A stretch of 64,000 bases of DNA. Source: Chloropicon primus. Lineage: Eukaryota; Chlorophyta; Chloropicophyceae; Chloropicales; Chloropicaceae. The DNA lies in contig CP060754.1 in the NCBI GenBank assembly GCA_023205875.1, forward strand, positions 1,178,001 through 1,242,000, written 5' to 3'. This document shows positions 26,895 through 37,000 of the stretch, piece by piece. Position 1 is the first letter of the stretch. Each line of letters opens with the position of its first letter. The translations under genes were made by a program, and so were the position numbers. The notes under the pieces were generated by a model, which was not told the origin of the DNA, did no database searches, and worked only from the letters and a program-made list of their open reading frames with translations.

Positions 26895-29579
26895 CTAGGC
26901 TTGCGGGGGCCTTAACCTCGCCTTCACCGAGAGCGGAAACTTGCAAAAGCACTTCTCTGGATCTGGGCTCAGAACGCAGGAGAGCACCGTGGAATGACCT
27001 GGTCCAATCGACAGGGCGGTCCTCAATTCTGGTATCGTGGCGTTGTTCCAGCGTTCCTTGGACCCAGGCTGCAACTTGAATGTGCCCACCACGGGCTGCT
27101 TCATAGTATTCTCGGGCACGAAACCGCCCAAGACGTCTGTGCACAAATCGTACAGGTAAGGGTCCTCTTCCAAGTGCTCGCAAACCAGGATAGAACCATT
27201 GTCTCCAAAAAGAAGCTGGACGCCCCTCATGTACAAGAAACCCAAGACACAACTCTCCCACATCGCTCTCGTGCAAGAATCGTGGCTCGCGCAGAGGAGC
27301 AAGCACTCGCTCACCCCGCTCATGGCCATCGCAACGAATTCGGCTGTCCTCTCCTCCTCCTCCGCTGGGTTGGGTGGCTTGTTGCTGTTCTTGTAGCTCT
27401 TTCCGACCAGTTCTATGCAGTCCTTCGAGAGAATTCCGAGGTTGCTGCCGATGCCATGCCAGCACAAGGGCTGGACATGCTCCTCCGCTAGTCTCGTGCA
27501 AGTGCTCACGCACTTCTCCCAAGTGAAGGGGTAGTTGTGGCCCTGAACCCTCTTGATGTCGTTCTTGCCCAAGTCTTCCTGCTCGCATATCCTTTTGCAC
27601 TTTTCCTTGCCCAAGTCACTGCACTTGGTGACGGAATCGCTCACAAACTTGTAGGCATCAAGCATGTGGTCCTCGTACGACAGCTGGAAATAGCCTCTGT
27701 TGTAGTAGCACGCACCCGCAGCCCGCCGGAGCGCGTGGTGAAGCTTCGCCCGCTTGCCGTGCCTAAATGCACCCCACAGAGCTTCCAGGTAAGTCCCCCC
27801 AATCGAGTCGCACTTTTTCAGGACCCTGTCGTTCCACTCGCTGTTCACCTTGTAGTTGAATGTCTTGTTCGCCCTCTGCATCGCCACCCTCTCCGTGTCG
27901 TCTTGCGAGTAAACCTTCCTTGACAGCGTGTTTATCAAGGTCCGGTGCATCTCGTGATAGAACCCAGTGTAGCAGCTCGAAGACGCGTAGTCATCCAGTA
28001 CGGCATCGCCACTCTCGATGCTCATGGTGGACGCCACCCGCTCGCACGCCAGCATCGTGAGGTCGAAACTCAAAGCGTTCCTCCTGTCCTCTGCTGTCTC
28101 CTTCACTTCGTAACCGTCGTCGGCTGCGGCGTTCCAATGCAGGAGCTCGATCTCGTACACGATTGGGGTGTTGGGCGGAACAAGTCCATCTGGGGATCCT
28201 TGCTCACCGTAAGCATACTCGGGCGAGAAAGTGAACTTGCTGAATTCCTTGAGGTTCATCGTGCTTATCGCAATGGCCAAGCCCTTGATCGTCTCGTGGC
28301 CGTCGAGCCGAATGGGGTGCGGCCTGTCCTCTGCCCCAACCCTGCTCGTTTGGTATACTGTGCCGTCGCCAAGCTGTGCGGTGTAGTGCACCAGCACCTC
28401 ATCCGTTTCCCGTGGCTTCCCGTTGAACCTTTCCCCTTCGTTGATCATCTCCTTCTTCACTCCCCCGTCAGGCGTCAGCGAGGTTTTCATGCCCTCACTT
28501 AACCCGTCCATGAATCGCACTGCCACGTGCTTCAAGCTCGACTCCAAGGACTCAGCCTCCAGAGCCCTGAACTCGGAGCCCCCTCGAGGCAGACCGGAGT
28601 TGCCCGAAAAGTAAAAGATGCCGTGCCCTATCCCGTGCCCGCAAGCCATGTAGCCCTGGTTGAACGGAGCGTAACTGCAGAGGTTCCCGAGGTAAAGCAA
28701 GACTTCCTCGAACTTGGGCTTGTCCTGCAGGTACCGCAATTGGGACCAAACGACGGCATGGATCACATCGTCGTATTTTGTTGTATCTGGCGTCCCGATA
28801 GCGAGCTTGAACTTCTCCGGGGCGTCCTCCCACCTCTTTTCGCCGTGCAAGGACGCGTTCTGCTCCTTCTGGAGGAGCGCCGAGTAGCCGCACAGCATGG
28901 CGACGTCCTCGATGTTGTCCGCCCTCAGCTCGCGGCCGTCGACCAGGGGGGCGTAGGCGTCCATCTGGGACTCCACCCTTCGATCGAACACCTGTTTCGC
29001 GATCCACATCCCAAGGGCGTGTTCCTCGAAGGAGAGCGAAGTCGTCGCTTTCGATTTCAAGTCCCAGGCCCCCCAAGTCTCCCCGCTTATCTGCAGATGG
29101 AAGTACTTGAGCCAGAAGGCGAAGATCGGAGTCCCGTACGTGCTCCACAACGTCCTCAGGAGGTCGCCCAAGTGCCTCTCTATGACTTCTCTGTCCGCGA
29201 CAATGAATTTCTCCCCCAAGTCCTCTTGCTTCAAAACGGCCTCGACGTGAGGAGGGGCCAGCCTCTCCCACTCCGTTGCCAGTTGCCGCACCCTCCTGTC
29301 TTCCAGCAGGGAGAAGAAGAACTCGCACGGCCTGAGGTTTCCCTCGCTGCGCCCGGCACTCTCCTCCAGACGTGGAACTCCATCCAAGTTCAGCGCCTGA
29401 AAGTCGGCGAACGGCTTGCGAAACGTGGAAGAACCTTCGCCAGTCCAGCCGAAGTCGCCGTTCGGACCCGCCAGGTACTGGAGGACCCCTATCACGCCCA
29501 CGAGCAGGGCGACGGACGCCAAGACTTTCTGCCTAGACCTCCTCAGAGGCCGAGAAACGTTCCCTTTAATCCCTCTCAT
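26895..29579 (-). CDS. Membrane-anchored Cys-rich protein with an embedded FKBP-type domain
   Basis: Intronless, 894 residues from the ATG at 29579; ten more upstream codons lack ATG. Residues ~18-36 (VLASVALLVGVIGVLQYLAG) form an uncleaved signal anchor after an Arg/Lys cluster, so the rest should lie in the ER lumen or outside. Residues ~50-370 carry CGYSALLQKEQNASLH and the odd motif YMACGHGIGHGIFYFSG near 309. Residues ~380-481 are an FKBP fold: DEVLVHYTAQLGDGTVYQ, IRLDGHETIKGL, EFSKFTFSPEYAYGEQGSPD, PNTPIVYEIELLHW. Key FKBP12 active-site residues differ (Phe36-Asp37 become Tyr-Gln, Trp59 becomes Leu), so prolyl isomerase activity is doubtful. The C-terminal half has about 20 Cys and a second PLCWHGIGSNLG motif near 703, suggesting the Cys-rich domain is split or doubled around the FKBP. 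I do not know this architecture. Confidence 0.85.
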   Translation of the reverse strand: MRGIKGNVSRPLRRSRQKVLASVALLVGVIGVLQYLAGPNGDFGWTGEGSSTFRKPFADFQALNLDGVPRLEESAGRSEGNLRPCEFFFSLLEDRRVRQLATEWERLAPPHVEAVLKQEDLGEKFIVADREVIERHLGDLLRTLWSTYGTPIFAFWLKYFHLQISGETWGAWDLKSKATTSLSFEEHALGMWIAKQVFDRRVESQMDAYAPLVDGRELRADNIEDVAMLCGYSALLQKEQNASLHGEKRWEDAPEKFKLAIGTPDTTKYDDVIHAVVWSQLRYLQDKPKFEEVLLYLGNLCSYAPFNQGYMACGHGIGHGIFYFSGNSGLPRGGSEFRALEAESLESSLKHVAVRFMDGLSEGMKTSLTPDGGVKKEMINEGERFNGKPRETDEVLVHYTAQLGDGTVYQTSRVGAEDRPHPIRLDGHETIKGLAIAISTMNLKEFSKFTFSPEYAYGEQGSPDGLVPPNTPIVYEIELLHWNAAADDGYEVKETAEDRRNALSFDLTMLACERVASTMSIESGDAVLDDYASSSCYTGFYHEMHRTLINTLSRKVYSQDDTERVAMQRANKTFNYKVNSEWNDRVLKKCDSIGGTYLEALWGAFRHGKRAKLHHALRRAAGACYYNRGYFQLSYEDHMLDAYKFVSDSVTKCSDLGKEKCKRICEQEDLGKNDIKRVQGHNYPFTWEKCVSTCTRLAEEHVQPLCWHGIGSNLGILSKDCIELVGKSYKNSNKPPNPAEEEERTAEFVAMAMSGVSECLLLCASHDSCTRAMWESCVLGFLYMRGVQLLFGDNGSILVCEHLEEDPYLYDLCTDVLGGFVPENTMKQPVVGTFKLQPGSKERWNNATIPELRTALSIGPGHSTVLSCVLSPDPEKCFCKFPLSVKARLRPPQA

Positions 29580-29774
29580 CCTCTCTGAGAAGCTCTCTGC
29601 TCCAAACAATGGTGACCTTCAACGACCTCCAGCCCCAGGGTCGAAGCCTCGCCCAGCCATGGCCGAGCCGCTTGGCAACGCCTCGGAGCTTTGCCCTTCC
29701 CTGGAGCCTTGTCCTTCCTTCCCCTCACGCCAATACGGCCACTAGCACACCCTCCCGGACGCCAAATCGATCCA

Positions 29775-29811
29775 GTGAAGGATCAATCGAAAGGAACTCG
29801 ACGCGAATGCC
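29775..29811 (+). promoter_or_regulatory. Divergent-promoter element, copy 7 (FKBP gene/chorismate synthase)
   Basis: Reads GTGAAGGATCAATCGAAAG, then GAACTCGACGCGAATGCC. It matches the GCGAAGGCTCTTTCGAAAG core with four changes. It is about 200 bp from the minus-strand ATG. Confidence 0.6.
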
Positions 29812-29950
29812 TTTCCTTTCCCTGTCTCGACCGCGTCACCCCCCACCCCTTCACAATCCCGTCTTGCCCCTCACCCCCAATCCCAGTGTCGAGCCACAAG
29901 CCTCTCCTGGCCCTCGTGGACTCCACAGAGCATCAAAAACGTCAAACAAG

Positions 29951-29984
29951 GTACGAAACGAAAGCCCGCGAGACGTACTTTTGT
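29951..29984 (+). promoter_or_regulatory. Divergent-promoter element, copy 8 (FKBP gene/chorismate synthase)
   Basis: Reads GTACGAAACGAAAG, CCCGC, GAGACGTACTTTTG. It is a close relative of copy 6 but on the other strand, about 120 bp upstream of the chorismate synthase ATG. The region 29580-30105 holds no gene. Confidence 0.7.
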
Positions 29985-30105
29985 CCTGTTCCCTCCTTTC
30001 CTGCCTCTTTCCTCCCGATCGGCCCTCTTTGCGCTCAATACTGGTGCCCCTCTCCCCAGTTCCTTGTCCTTGGGATGAAGGTACCGCAAGTGGTTCGGTT
30101 CGTTG

Positions 30106-31519
30106 ATGGCGAGGAGAGGAGCAGAACTTGAGAGAAGGATGAGGTCTGCGCAAGTCTGTCGTGGGTTCAAGGCGGCGCAAGGGCCGAGGAGGGCAAGAGT
30201 GATCTCCAGAAGTGGGAGCACCTATGGAACGTGCTTCCGCGTCACGACCTTTGGAGAGTCCCACGGCAAGGGCGTTGGTTGCGTGGTGGACGGGGTGCCA
30301 CCACGCCTGCCCGTTGATGAGGAAGAGATTCAGTTCGAGCTCGACAGGTACGTACCATCCAGGAAGAGGCTTCGACTGCCGTCATGCAATTCATCTCACA
30401 CACACACACACACACTCTCTCTCTCTCTCTCTGTCTCTGCCTCTCACTCACTGCATGGGTGAATGGGTTTGTGTCCGCAGGAGGAGGCCTGGACAGAATA
30501 GGTTGACGACGCCGAGGAAGGAGTCGGATGCTTGTGAGATCCTTTCCGGAGTGAGTGACGGGCTCGCTCTCGGGACGCCTATCGCCGTGGTGGTGAGGAA
30601 CAAGGATCAGAGAAGCGGAGACTACAAGGAGATGTCGGTGGCTTATCGTCCATCTCACGCGGACGCGACGTATGATGCCAAGTATGGCGTGAGGGCCGTG
30701 GCGGGAGGGGGGAGGAGCAGTGCCAGGGAGACGATCGGGCGCGTGGCCGCGGGAGCGATAGCGAAGAGCTTGCTGAAGAAGGTGGCAGGGACAGAGATCA
30801 TCGCGTGGGTGTCGAGTGTGAAGGACGTCAAGGTCCCCGAGGACGCTGTCGACCACGACGCTTTGACCGTGGAGGAGGTCGAGGAGAGCATGGTTCGCTG
30901 CCCGCACGAGGAGACTTCGGAGAGGATGATCAAGGAGATCGACAACATCAAGAGGCAGAGGGAGTCGTGCGGAGGGACGGTGACCTGCGTGGTGAGGAAC
31001 TGCCCTTGGGGCTTGGGATCCCCCGTCTTCGACAAGCTCGAAGCCGAGCTGGCCAAGGCCATGATGTCCCTGCCGGCGACCAAGGGCTTTGAGATTGGAA
31101 GCGGGTTCTCGTCCACCACCATGACCGGCAGCGAGCATAACGACGAGTTCGTCACGGCGGTGGACGATGACATCGCGGGGAGCAAGAGGATTAGAACGAA
31201 AACGAACAGGTCCGGTGGCATCCAGGGCGGCATCTCGAACGGAGAGAACATCGTTCTCCACATCGCTTTCAAGCCCACCTCCACCATCGCCATCAAGCAG
31301 AACACGGTGACGAGGGACGCCGAGGAGGTTGAGACCGTCTTCAAGGGCAGGCACGATCCCTGCGTAGTTCCAAGGGCGGTCCCCATGGTGGACTCGATGG
31401 TCGCGATAGTTTTGGCCGACCAGCTCCTGCAGAACCACGCGCAGTGCAGGGTCCTGCCGTCGGATGACGTCCCGCTGGTGGCGAGAGAGGACCACCAGCT
31501 CATGCCGCAGAGTAATTGA
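30106..31519 (+). CDS. aroC: Chorismate synthase (2 exons), plastid shikimate pathway
   Basis: Exons 30106-30347 and 30481-31519; the 133-bp intron (GT-AG, with CA and CT repeats) splits the first Arg of the RRRPGQ motif; 426 residues. It converts EPSP to chorismate using reduced FMN. A ~33-residue Arg-rich transit peptide precedes [20 protein letters not shown] (FMN/EPSP site). [26 protein letters not shown] near residue 125, [19 protein letters not shown] near 145 and [21 protein letters not shown] near 280 follow. [13 protein letters not shown] near 315 and [18 protein letters not shown] near 365 are also typical. All active-site histidines expected from the family are there (ESHG, SHAD). 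It is convergent with the S74-chaperone gene. Confidence 0.97.
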
Positions 31520-31592
31520 TTGATTGATGCTTTTCTTTCATATATCTAAAAAAATAGAGAGAGAGAGAGAGAGAGCTCCCACGCTTCCCACT

Positions 31593-32606
31593 CTAGCGCC
31601 GATCGATCCTCTCGAGGTCGGACACCCTTTCCCTCAAGCCCTCGATCTGCTGCTGCTGCGCTTGCAAAGCCGCGACGAGGTGGATGTTCACGTCGTGGAC
31701 GTCGACCTGCAATATCTCGTCTGCTATGACGTCGCCCTCTTTGCTGCTGATCCCCTCCCCCGTGCGCATCACGGCCTCCGGAAAGACCTCGGCGTACTCC
31801 TGAGCGATGAAGTTGACCCACTTGTCCCTTCGCCGCACCTCCGGGTACCTCTCAGCGTACGCCTCGATGTACGCGTATGACACCGGTCTCAGCGCCAAGA
31901 TCTTGCCCAGCGCCTCCTCCGGAACAATCGTCTCCACTCGCTCCTTAATCCTGGCGTCAGAGTTAGAGAGCCAGCTCCCCGCAGTCGTCTTGCTCGCCTC
32001 GCCGTTCACCTCCAACGTGTTCGTCTTGGCGATCCTCCCCAAGCCGACCTTGCCCTCGGCCCCAATGAAGAGGCGAGGAGATGCCTTCCCGCTCGTGTGG
32101 AACGAGATGCCGTGGTCAGACGACGTCCCGATCGAGAGGGCGTACCCCGAACCACCACCGAACACCCCAGTCCCGGTGGAGGATTCGTGACCAATCTTGC
32201 TCTCGACCTCCTCGCTCGAGTCTCCCATGGTGAGGTAGGACGCCATGGTCTTGGTCGTCCTCGAGAGCCTCAAGAGCTCGCCGTAAGAACCTTTGACATT
32301 CACTGGAGCGGCCAAGTCGTTCGCTGTCACTCCCTTCTCCCTCCCTTCGTCGTCCTTGAAGTACAAGTTCCGGTCCTTCTTGCAGTAGATGGAGCAAGTT
32401 CCCTTGGGAGATTGCTTGGGACCATTCTGCAGGAGCTTCATCCTATACGTGCCATCCACCTTGACGTTCCCGTACTCCATGGTCATGCCAGGGAGGTCGC
32501 AGATCTCCTCGCTCCCAATGCTGTGATCCACAAGCAGGAAGAGGGACACCAAGAACGCCACATTCCTCCACTGCGGCTCGGCACCTCCACGCGGCCTCAG
32601 CCCCAT
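31593..32606 (-). CDS. Secreted protein with C-terminal endosialidase-type intramolecular chaperone (S74) domain
   Basis: 337 residues from the ATG at 32606, chosen because it begins a signal peptide (NVAFLVSLFLLVDHSIG). Residues ~35-110 contain several Cys and a CDLP/GTCSIYCKK pattern. Residues ~120-200 are Gly/Ser-rich beta-like sequence with FGGGSGYALSIG and LFIGAEGKVGLGRI, the look of trimeric phage tail-fibre shafts. NTLEVNGEASKTTAGSWLSN then SDARIK near 215 is the S74 cleavage site, where Ser acts as nucleophile and Asp/Lys assist in endosialidase, MYRF and tail-spike chaperones. ALGKILALRPVSYAY, FIAQEYAEVFPEAV and a final coiled coil (ALQAQQQQIEGLRERVSDLE) complete the ~120-residue chaperone. 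In the family it drives trimer folding and is then autocleaved. The frame is intact and codon use is like the neighbours, so this looks like a working host gene. Confidence 0.85.
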   Translation of the reverse strand: MGLRPRGGAEPQWRNVAFLVSLFLLVDHSIGSEEICDLPGMTMEYGNVKVDGTYRMKLLQNGPKQSPKGTCSIYCKKDRNLYFKDDEGREKGVTANDLAAPVNVKGSYGELLRLSRTTKTMASYLTMGDSSEEVESKIGHESSTGTGVFGGGSGYALSIGTSSDHGISFHTSGKASPRLFIGAEGKVGLGRIAKTNTLEVNGEASKTTAGSWLSNSDARIKERVETIVPEEALGKILALRPVSYAYIEAYAERYPEVRRRDKWVNFIAQEYAEVFPEAVMRTGEGISSKEGDVIADEILQVDVHDVNIHLVAALQAQQQQIEGLRERVSDLERIDRR

Positions 32607-34001
32607 CCCAAGAGATGGAGTTTGTGAAATGGACAATGGACAATGGAAAGGAATGGACCACTCACTCTCACTCACTCTCACTCTCTCACTCACTCACTTG
32701 CTTGTGTCGCTGTCCAATGAGGGGTTGGCCAGGAGGCAAGCGGCGCAAAGGGTAGCAAGCAAGAGGACTGGAAGCCGTTTCCAGCAGCAGAACAGAGAGG
32801 AGGAGAGGAAGGGGATGGAGTCTTGGGACTTGTTCCGCTTAGTCTCGTTTTCGTGACTCTACTGAGGAAAGTAAAGTGAGGGTGGAGAGGGAGACGGAGA
32901 GATGGAATCAAGTCCGACAGGACAAGGACAAGAGAACAAACAAAGAATCTTCATCTTGTCTGATCCATGTGAACATCCCTTCATCTTTTGGTGGCTCCCT
33001 TCGTCTTTTTTTCCGTCGTCGGAAGGAATCATCACCAGGGGGAGGATCTCCTCCCTCCCTCGTGAGTGTGTCTCTCTTCTCTTCTCTTCTCTTCTCTTCT
33101 CTTCTCTTCTCTTCTCCTTCATTAGACGCTTATCCTTTGAGGAGAAAAAAGTTCTTCGTGGTTGCAACCAAAGGCCTCGTGGTTGCAAAAACGTTTTTCC
33201 AACCAAGTCTAAACGTCGCTTCATGCCTCTCTCTCCTCCTTGGCAATTAAGGGAATCCGTCCAAGAGAGCGCAAAGACAGGAGCGTCCGTCGTTGCTCTT
33301 GTGGTTGGGTCTTGGAGTTAATTACAGTTCCAGTTGGGTTCCGGTTCCTCCCAGCAGAGAATCTTCTACGTTGCAACACAGAGAATTGTTCTCTTGTTCT
33401 CTTGTTCTTGGCTTCTTCTTCTCCCCCTTGTTCCCTCGAGTTATTCCCAAGACATCGTGCTGTGGATTCCTTCTCCTTCTCCTTCTGCGTCCACCAGTGC
33501 TCTTGGCTTGTCTGCTTGATGCTCAGCCTGGAGCTCCAAACTCCTGAGAGACTCTGCAGACAACAGACAAGAAGTTGGCGGTGGCGCTAAGGTCTTGTTC
33601 CCAACCAAACACACAACCACCAAAGCAAGAGCAAACCTTCGACCGAGGTCCACTTCCAGCGGGAGTGAGCGTGTGTGTGTGTGCTTGTTTACTGTCCAAG
33701 GTCAAGGTCTTCGAAGAGACTTGTGTACCGGTACTTGTGCCCTCGTAGGCTTTTACAAGAGAGAGGAATCTCGCAAGAGGTTTTTCTCTACCGAGCTCAA
33801 GGCAAGATTTCTTCGTCGGTCCAAGCGAGAGATAGGAAGGACAGCACGGAATCAAGGCGCACTAGTCTACCTAGCGTTCGAGAGGTGCTGGACGCGCCAT
33901 CTTTGGTTGAAGCGCAGACGGATGAGACCGTAGGTGAACGTGTACCGGTAGGGATCAGTGCAAAGGGAAGAATATCTTTCAACATCCGAGAGAAGCTGGG
34001 C
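32607..34001. other. Long intergenic/leader region upstream of the P4-ATPase, with a (CTTCT)n repeat
   Basis: 1.4 kb between divergent genes. It holds a run of eight or nine TCTTC units at 33073-33116, CACTCA repeats at 32660-32697 and a GTGTGT stretch near 33673. It is the one divergent intergenic region in which I do not find the shared promoter element. The P4-ATPase frame stays open from 33675 to its first ATG at 34002. The stretch may therefore include an N-terminal exon or long 5' UTR with introns; no convincing start exon was identified. Confidence 0.5.
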
Positions 34002-37000
34002 ATGAAGGTTGCGGACGCAAACACGGCCGGTGGCCGAAGCGTGCCGATTCAGGTGACTGACCACACGTCAGAGCACTGCAACAACTTGGTGAGGACGGCG
34101 AAGTATTCTATCATATCTTTCATTCCTGTGAACTTGTTCAACCAGTTCCAGAGGGTTGCGAACATTTACTTTTTGTTCATCGCGATCCTGCAGTTTATCC
34201 CTGGGCTTTCTCCAACTCACTGGAGTACCACGGTGGCTCCCTTGGTTGGAGTGCTGACGGTCAACGCCGTCAAGGAGGGATACGATGACTACTTTAGGCA
34301 CAAGTCCGACAAGGAGGTCAACAACAGGGAGGTCCAGGTCTTGAGAGGGACCGCCTTCGTGAGAAAGTTGTGGAAGGAGCTTCAAGTGGGAGACATCATT
34401 CGCATTCACCACTCGGAGCAGGCGCCGGCTGATATTGCGATCCTCTCCTCTGGCCACGAGGAGTCCATCGCTTACGTGGAGACCTCCAACTTGGACGGAG
34501 AGACCGCCTTGAAGCTCAAGACGGCCGTGTTCAAGGATGCCTCGCAGCAGGACCAGGAGATCAATGACCTCACGGTGAAGGTCAATGGGGCCCAAGTCAC
34601 CGCGGAGCTCCCGAACAACGACCTTTACAGGTTCAAGGGCGTTGTCAGGCTGAACGACAGCACCGAGATCCCGCTCGACCCCAACAACTTGATCCTCCGT
34701 GGCTCTTCCCTGAAGAACACGAACTGGGTCATGGGCTGCGTCGTGTACGCCGGAAAGGACTCCAAGATTCTGCTCAACATGACTGACGCCCCTCACAAGG
34801 TCTCTCAGCTCGAGAGGCACATGAATGTTTTGGTCGCAGGCGTCTTCACCTTCCTCGGTGTCGTCTCCATCGTCCTTGGCATCGTCTCGAACAGCGCTCT
34901 GGCCAAGTTGAGGACTCACTGGTACATGGAGAGCGAGGACAAGTGGCCATCTTTTGACCCGTCCTTCATCAACATTGTGGTGCAGGCGATCCGTTTCATC
35001 ATTCTGCTGAACCAGTTCATCCCGATCTCCTTGTATGTGACCTTGGAGCTCGTCAAGGTCATCCAGTGCTACTTCCTGAACGTCGACAGGAGGATGTACC
35101 ACAAGGACACTGATACTCGCTTCATGACTCGTACCACGAGCTTGAACGAGGAGCTCGGACAGATTCAGTACGTGTTGTCGGACAAGACGGGAACCCTGAC
35201 CCAGAACGTCATGGAGTTCGTTGGCTGCTCGATCGCCGGGTCCGTTTTCGATGCGAATGACGTTGCCAGCAGTATGGTCGGCAGTGACATCGGAAGCGAC
35301 GGTGGCACGAGCACGTACTCCAAGTACAAGAAGACCACGGGCTACCACTCCATATCGGCTAGCAAGAAGTTGAAGAAGTACATCGATGGCATTTACGGGG
35401 ACATGAAGGCCAGCGGCTCCCTCAAGGACCCAAAGAGAATCCATGTGGACATGTTCCTCAAGGCTCTTGTCTTGTGCAACACTGTCACGACCATCGACAA
35501 GGACATCCAGGAGCAGCTCAGCTCCGCTGGAAAGGACGTGGGTCAGTACATGGCCGACTCCCCTGACGAGGAGGCCCTTGTCGAGGGCGTTTCCAGTCTT
35601 GGGTACACACTCACTTCGAGAACCAAGGATAAGGTCCAAATCACTTGCCCAGCGGGTAAGCTCGAGTTCACCCAGCTCGCCCTTTTGGGCTTCTCTTCCG
35701 AGAGGAAGAGGATGAGCGCGATCTACAAGACCCCTGAGGGCAAGATCGTCATTGTCTCCAAGGGAGCTGACCAGGTCATGCTCCCAAGGTGCAAGAATGA
35801 CAACCAGGTCATCACCACGACGAAGAACCATTTGAAGGGCATGGGAATGTCTGGTTACCGTACCCTGTGCGTGGGTTACAAGGAGATCTCTGACGCGGAG
35901 TTCAACGAGTGGAACACGCAGTACCACCAAGCGACCCTGTCCATGGAGAACAGGACTGCTGCCATCGAGAAGTGCGCTGAGATGATTGAGAACGACTTGA
36001 CTTTGCTCGGAGCCACCGCCGTGGAGGACAAGCTCCAGGACGGAGTGCCTGAGACCATCAGCATGCTCTTGGAAGCTGGACTGCACGTCTGGATTCTTAC
36101 CGGTGATAAGCTCGAGACGAGTTTGAGTGTCGCCTTGTCCTCGATGTTGTTGACTGATATCATGCCTGTTGTTATCTTCAGAGATGACATGCTCATCGAC
36201 AGCGACAGCGAGGTTGCCAGGAAGAAGAACAGGGAGCTCATTGACTCGAAGATCGACGAGACCGAGACCTACAAGAGAAATGACCAGAAGCTTGGTTTGG
36301 TTATCGAGGGAGGAGCATTGACGATCATGCTTCGACCTGAGTACCAGGAGAGCTTGCTGAAGATGTGCAAGCTTTGCAACTCTGTCATCTGCTGCAGAAT
36401 GTCTCCGCTCCAGAAGGCGGAGGTGACCAAGCTGGTGAAGGACACCGGAAGCATTACCCTTGCTATTGGTGACGGAGCAAACGACGCGGGAATGATCCAG
36501 TCTGCTCACGTCGGTGTCGGTATCAGTGGACGCGAAGGAAGGGCTGCCGTTCTTGCCAGTGACTTCGCCATTGCTCAGTTCAGGTACCTTTCTCGCTTGC
36601 TTCTCGTGCACGGAAGATGGTCGTTCCTCAGAAACAGAGAGGTCGTCCTGTACGCCTTCTACAAGAACATTGCGTACTGCTTCCCGAACATCTTGTTGGC
36701 TTGCCTCACCGGGGTTTCCACCCAGCCTCTGTACTCTGCGGCCTTTATCGCGACGCACAACGTGTGCTGGACGTCCTTGCCAACCCTCGCGAACGCGACC
36801 TTGGAGCAGGACGTGAACCCCCGCACCGTGGTCAACAACCCTGACTTGTACAAGATCACGAGTGAGGCGGACAGGAAGAACTTCTTCAAGTGGACTGCCT
36901 ACTGGCTCACCAGTGCTTTTTGGCATGCCATGGTCATCTTCTGGGTTCCTTTCTTGGCCTACATGAACAATGACGGAAGCGGGAAGGAGAGGGGCATGTG

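Noticed and set aside
31593-32606. Phage or virus insertion, because of the tail-fibre chaperone domain
   Set aside because: No other viral gene, terminal repeat or composition change is present; the gene has a eukaryotic signal peptide, intact frame and local codon use.
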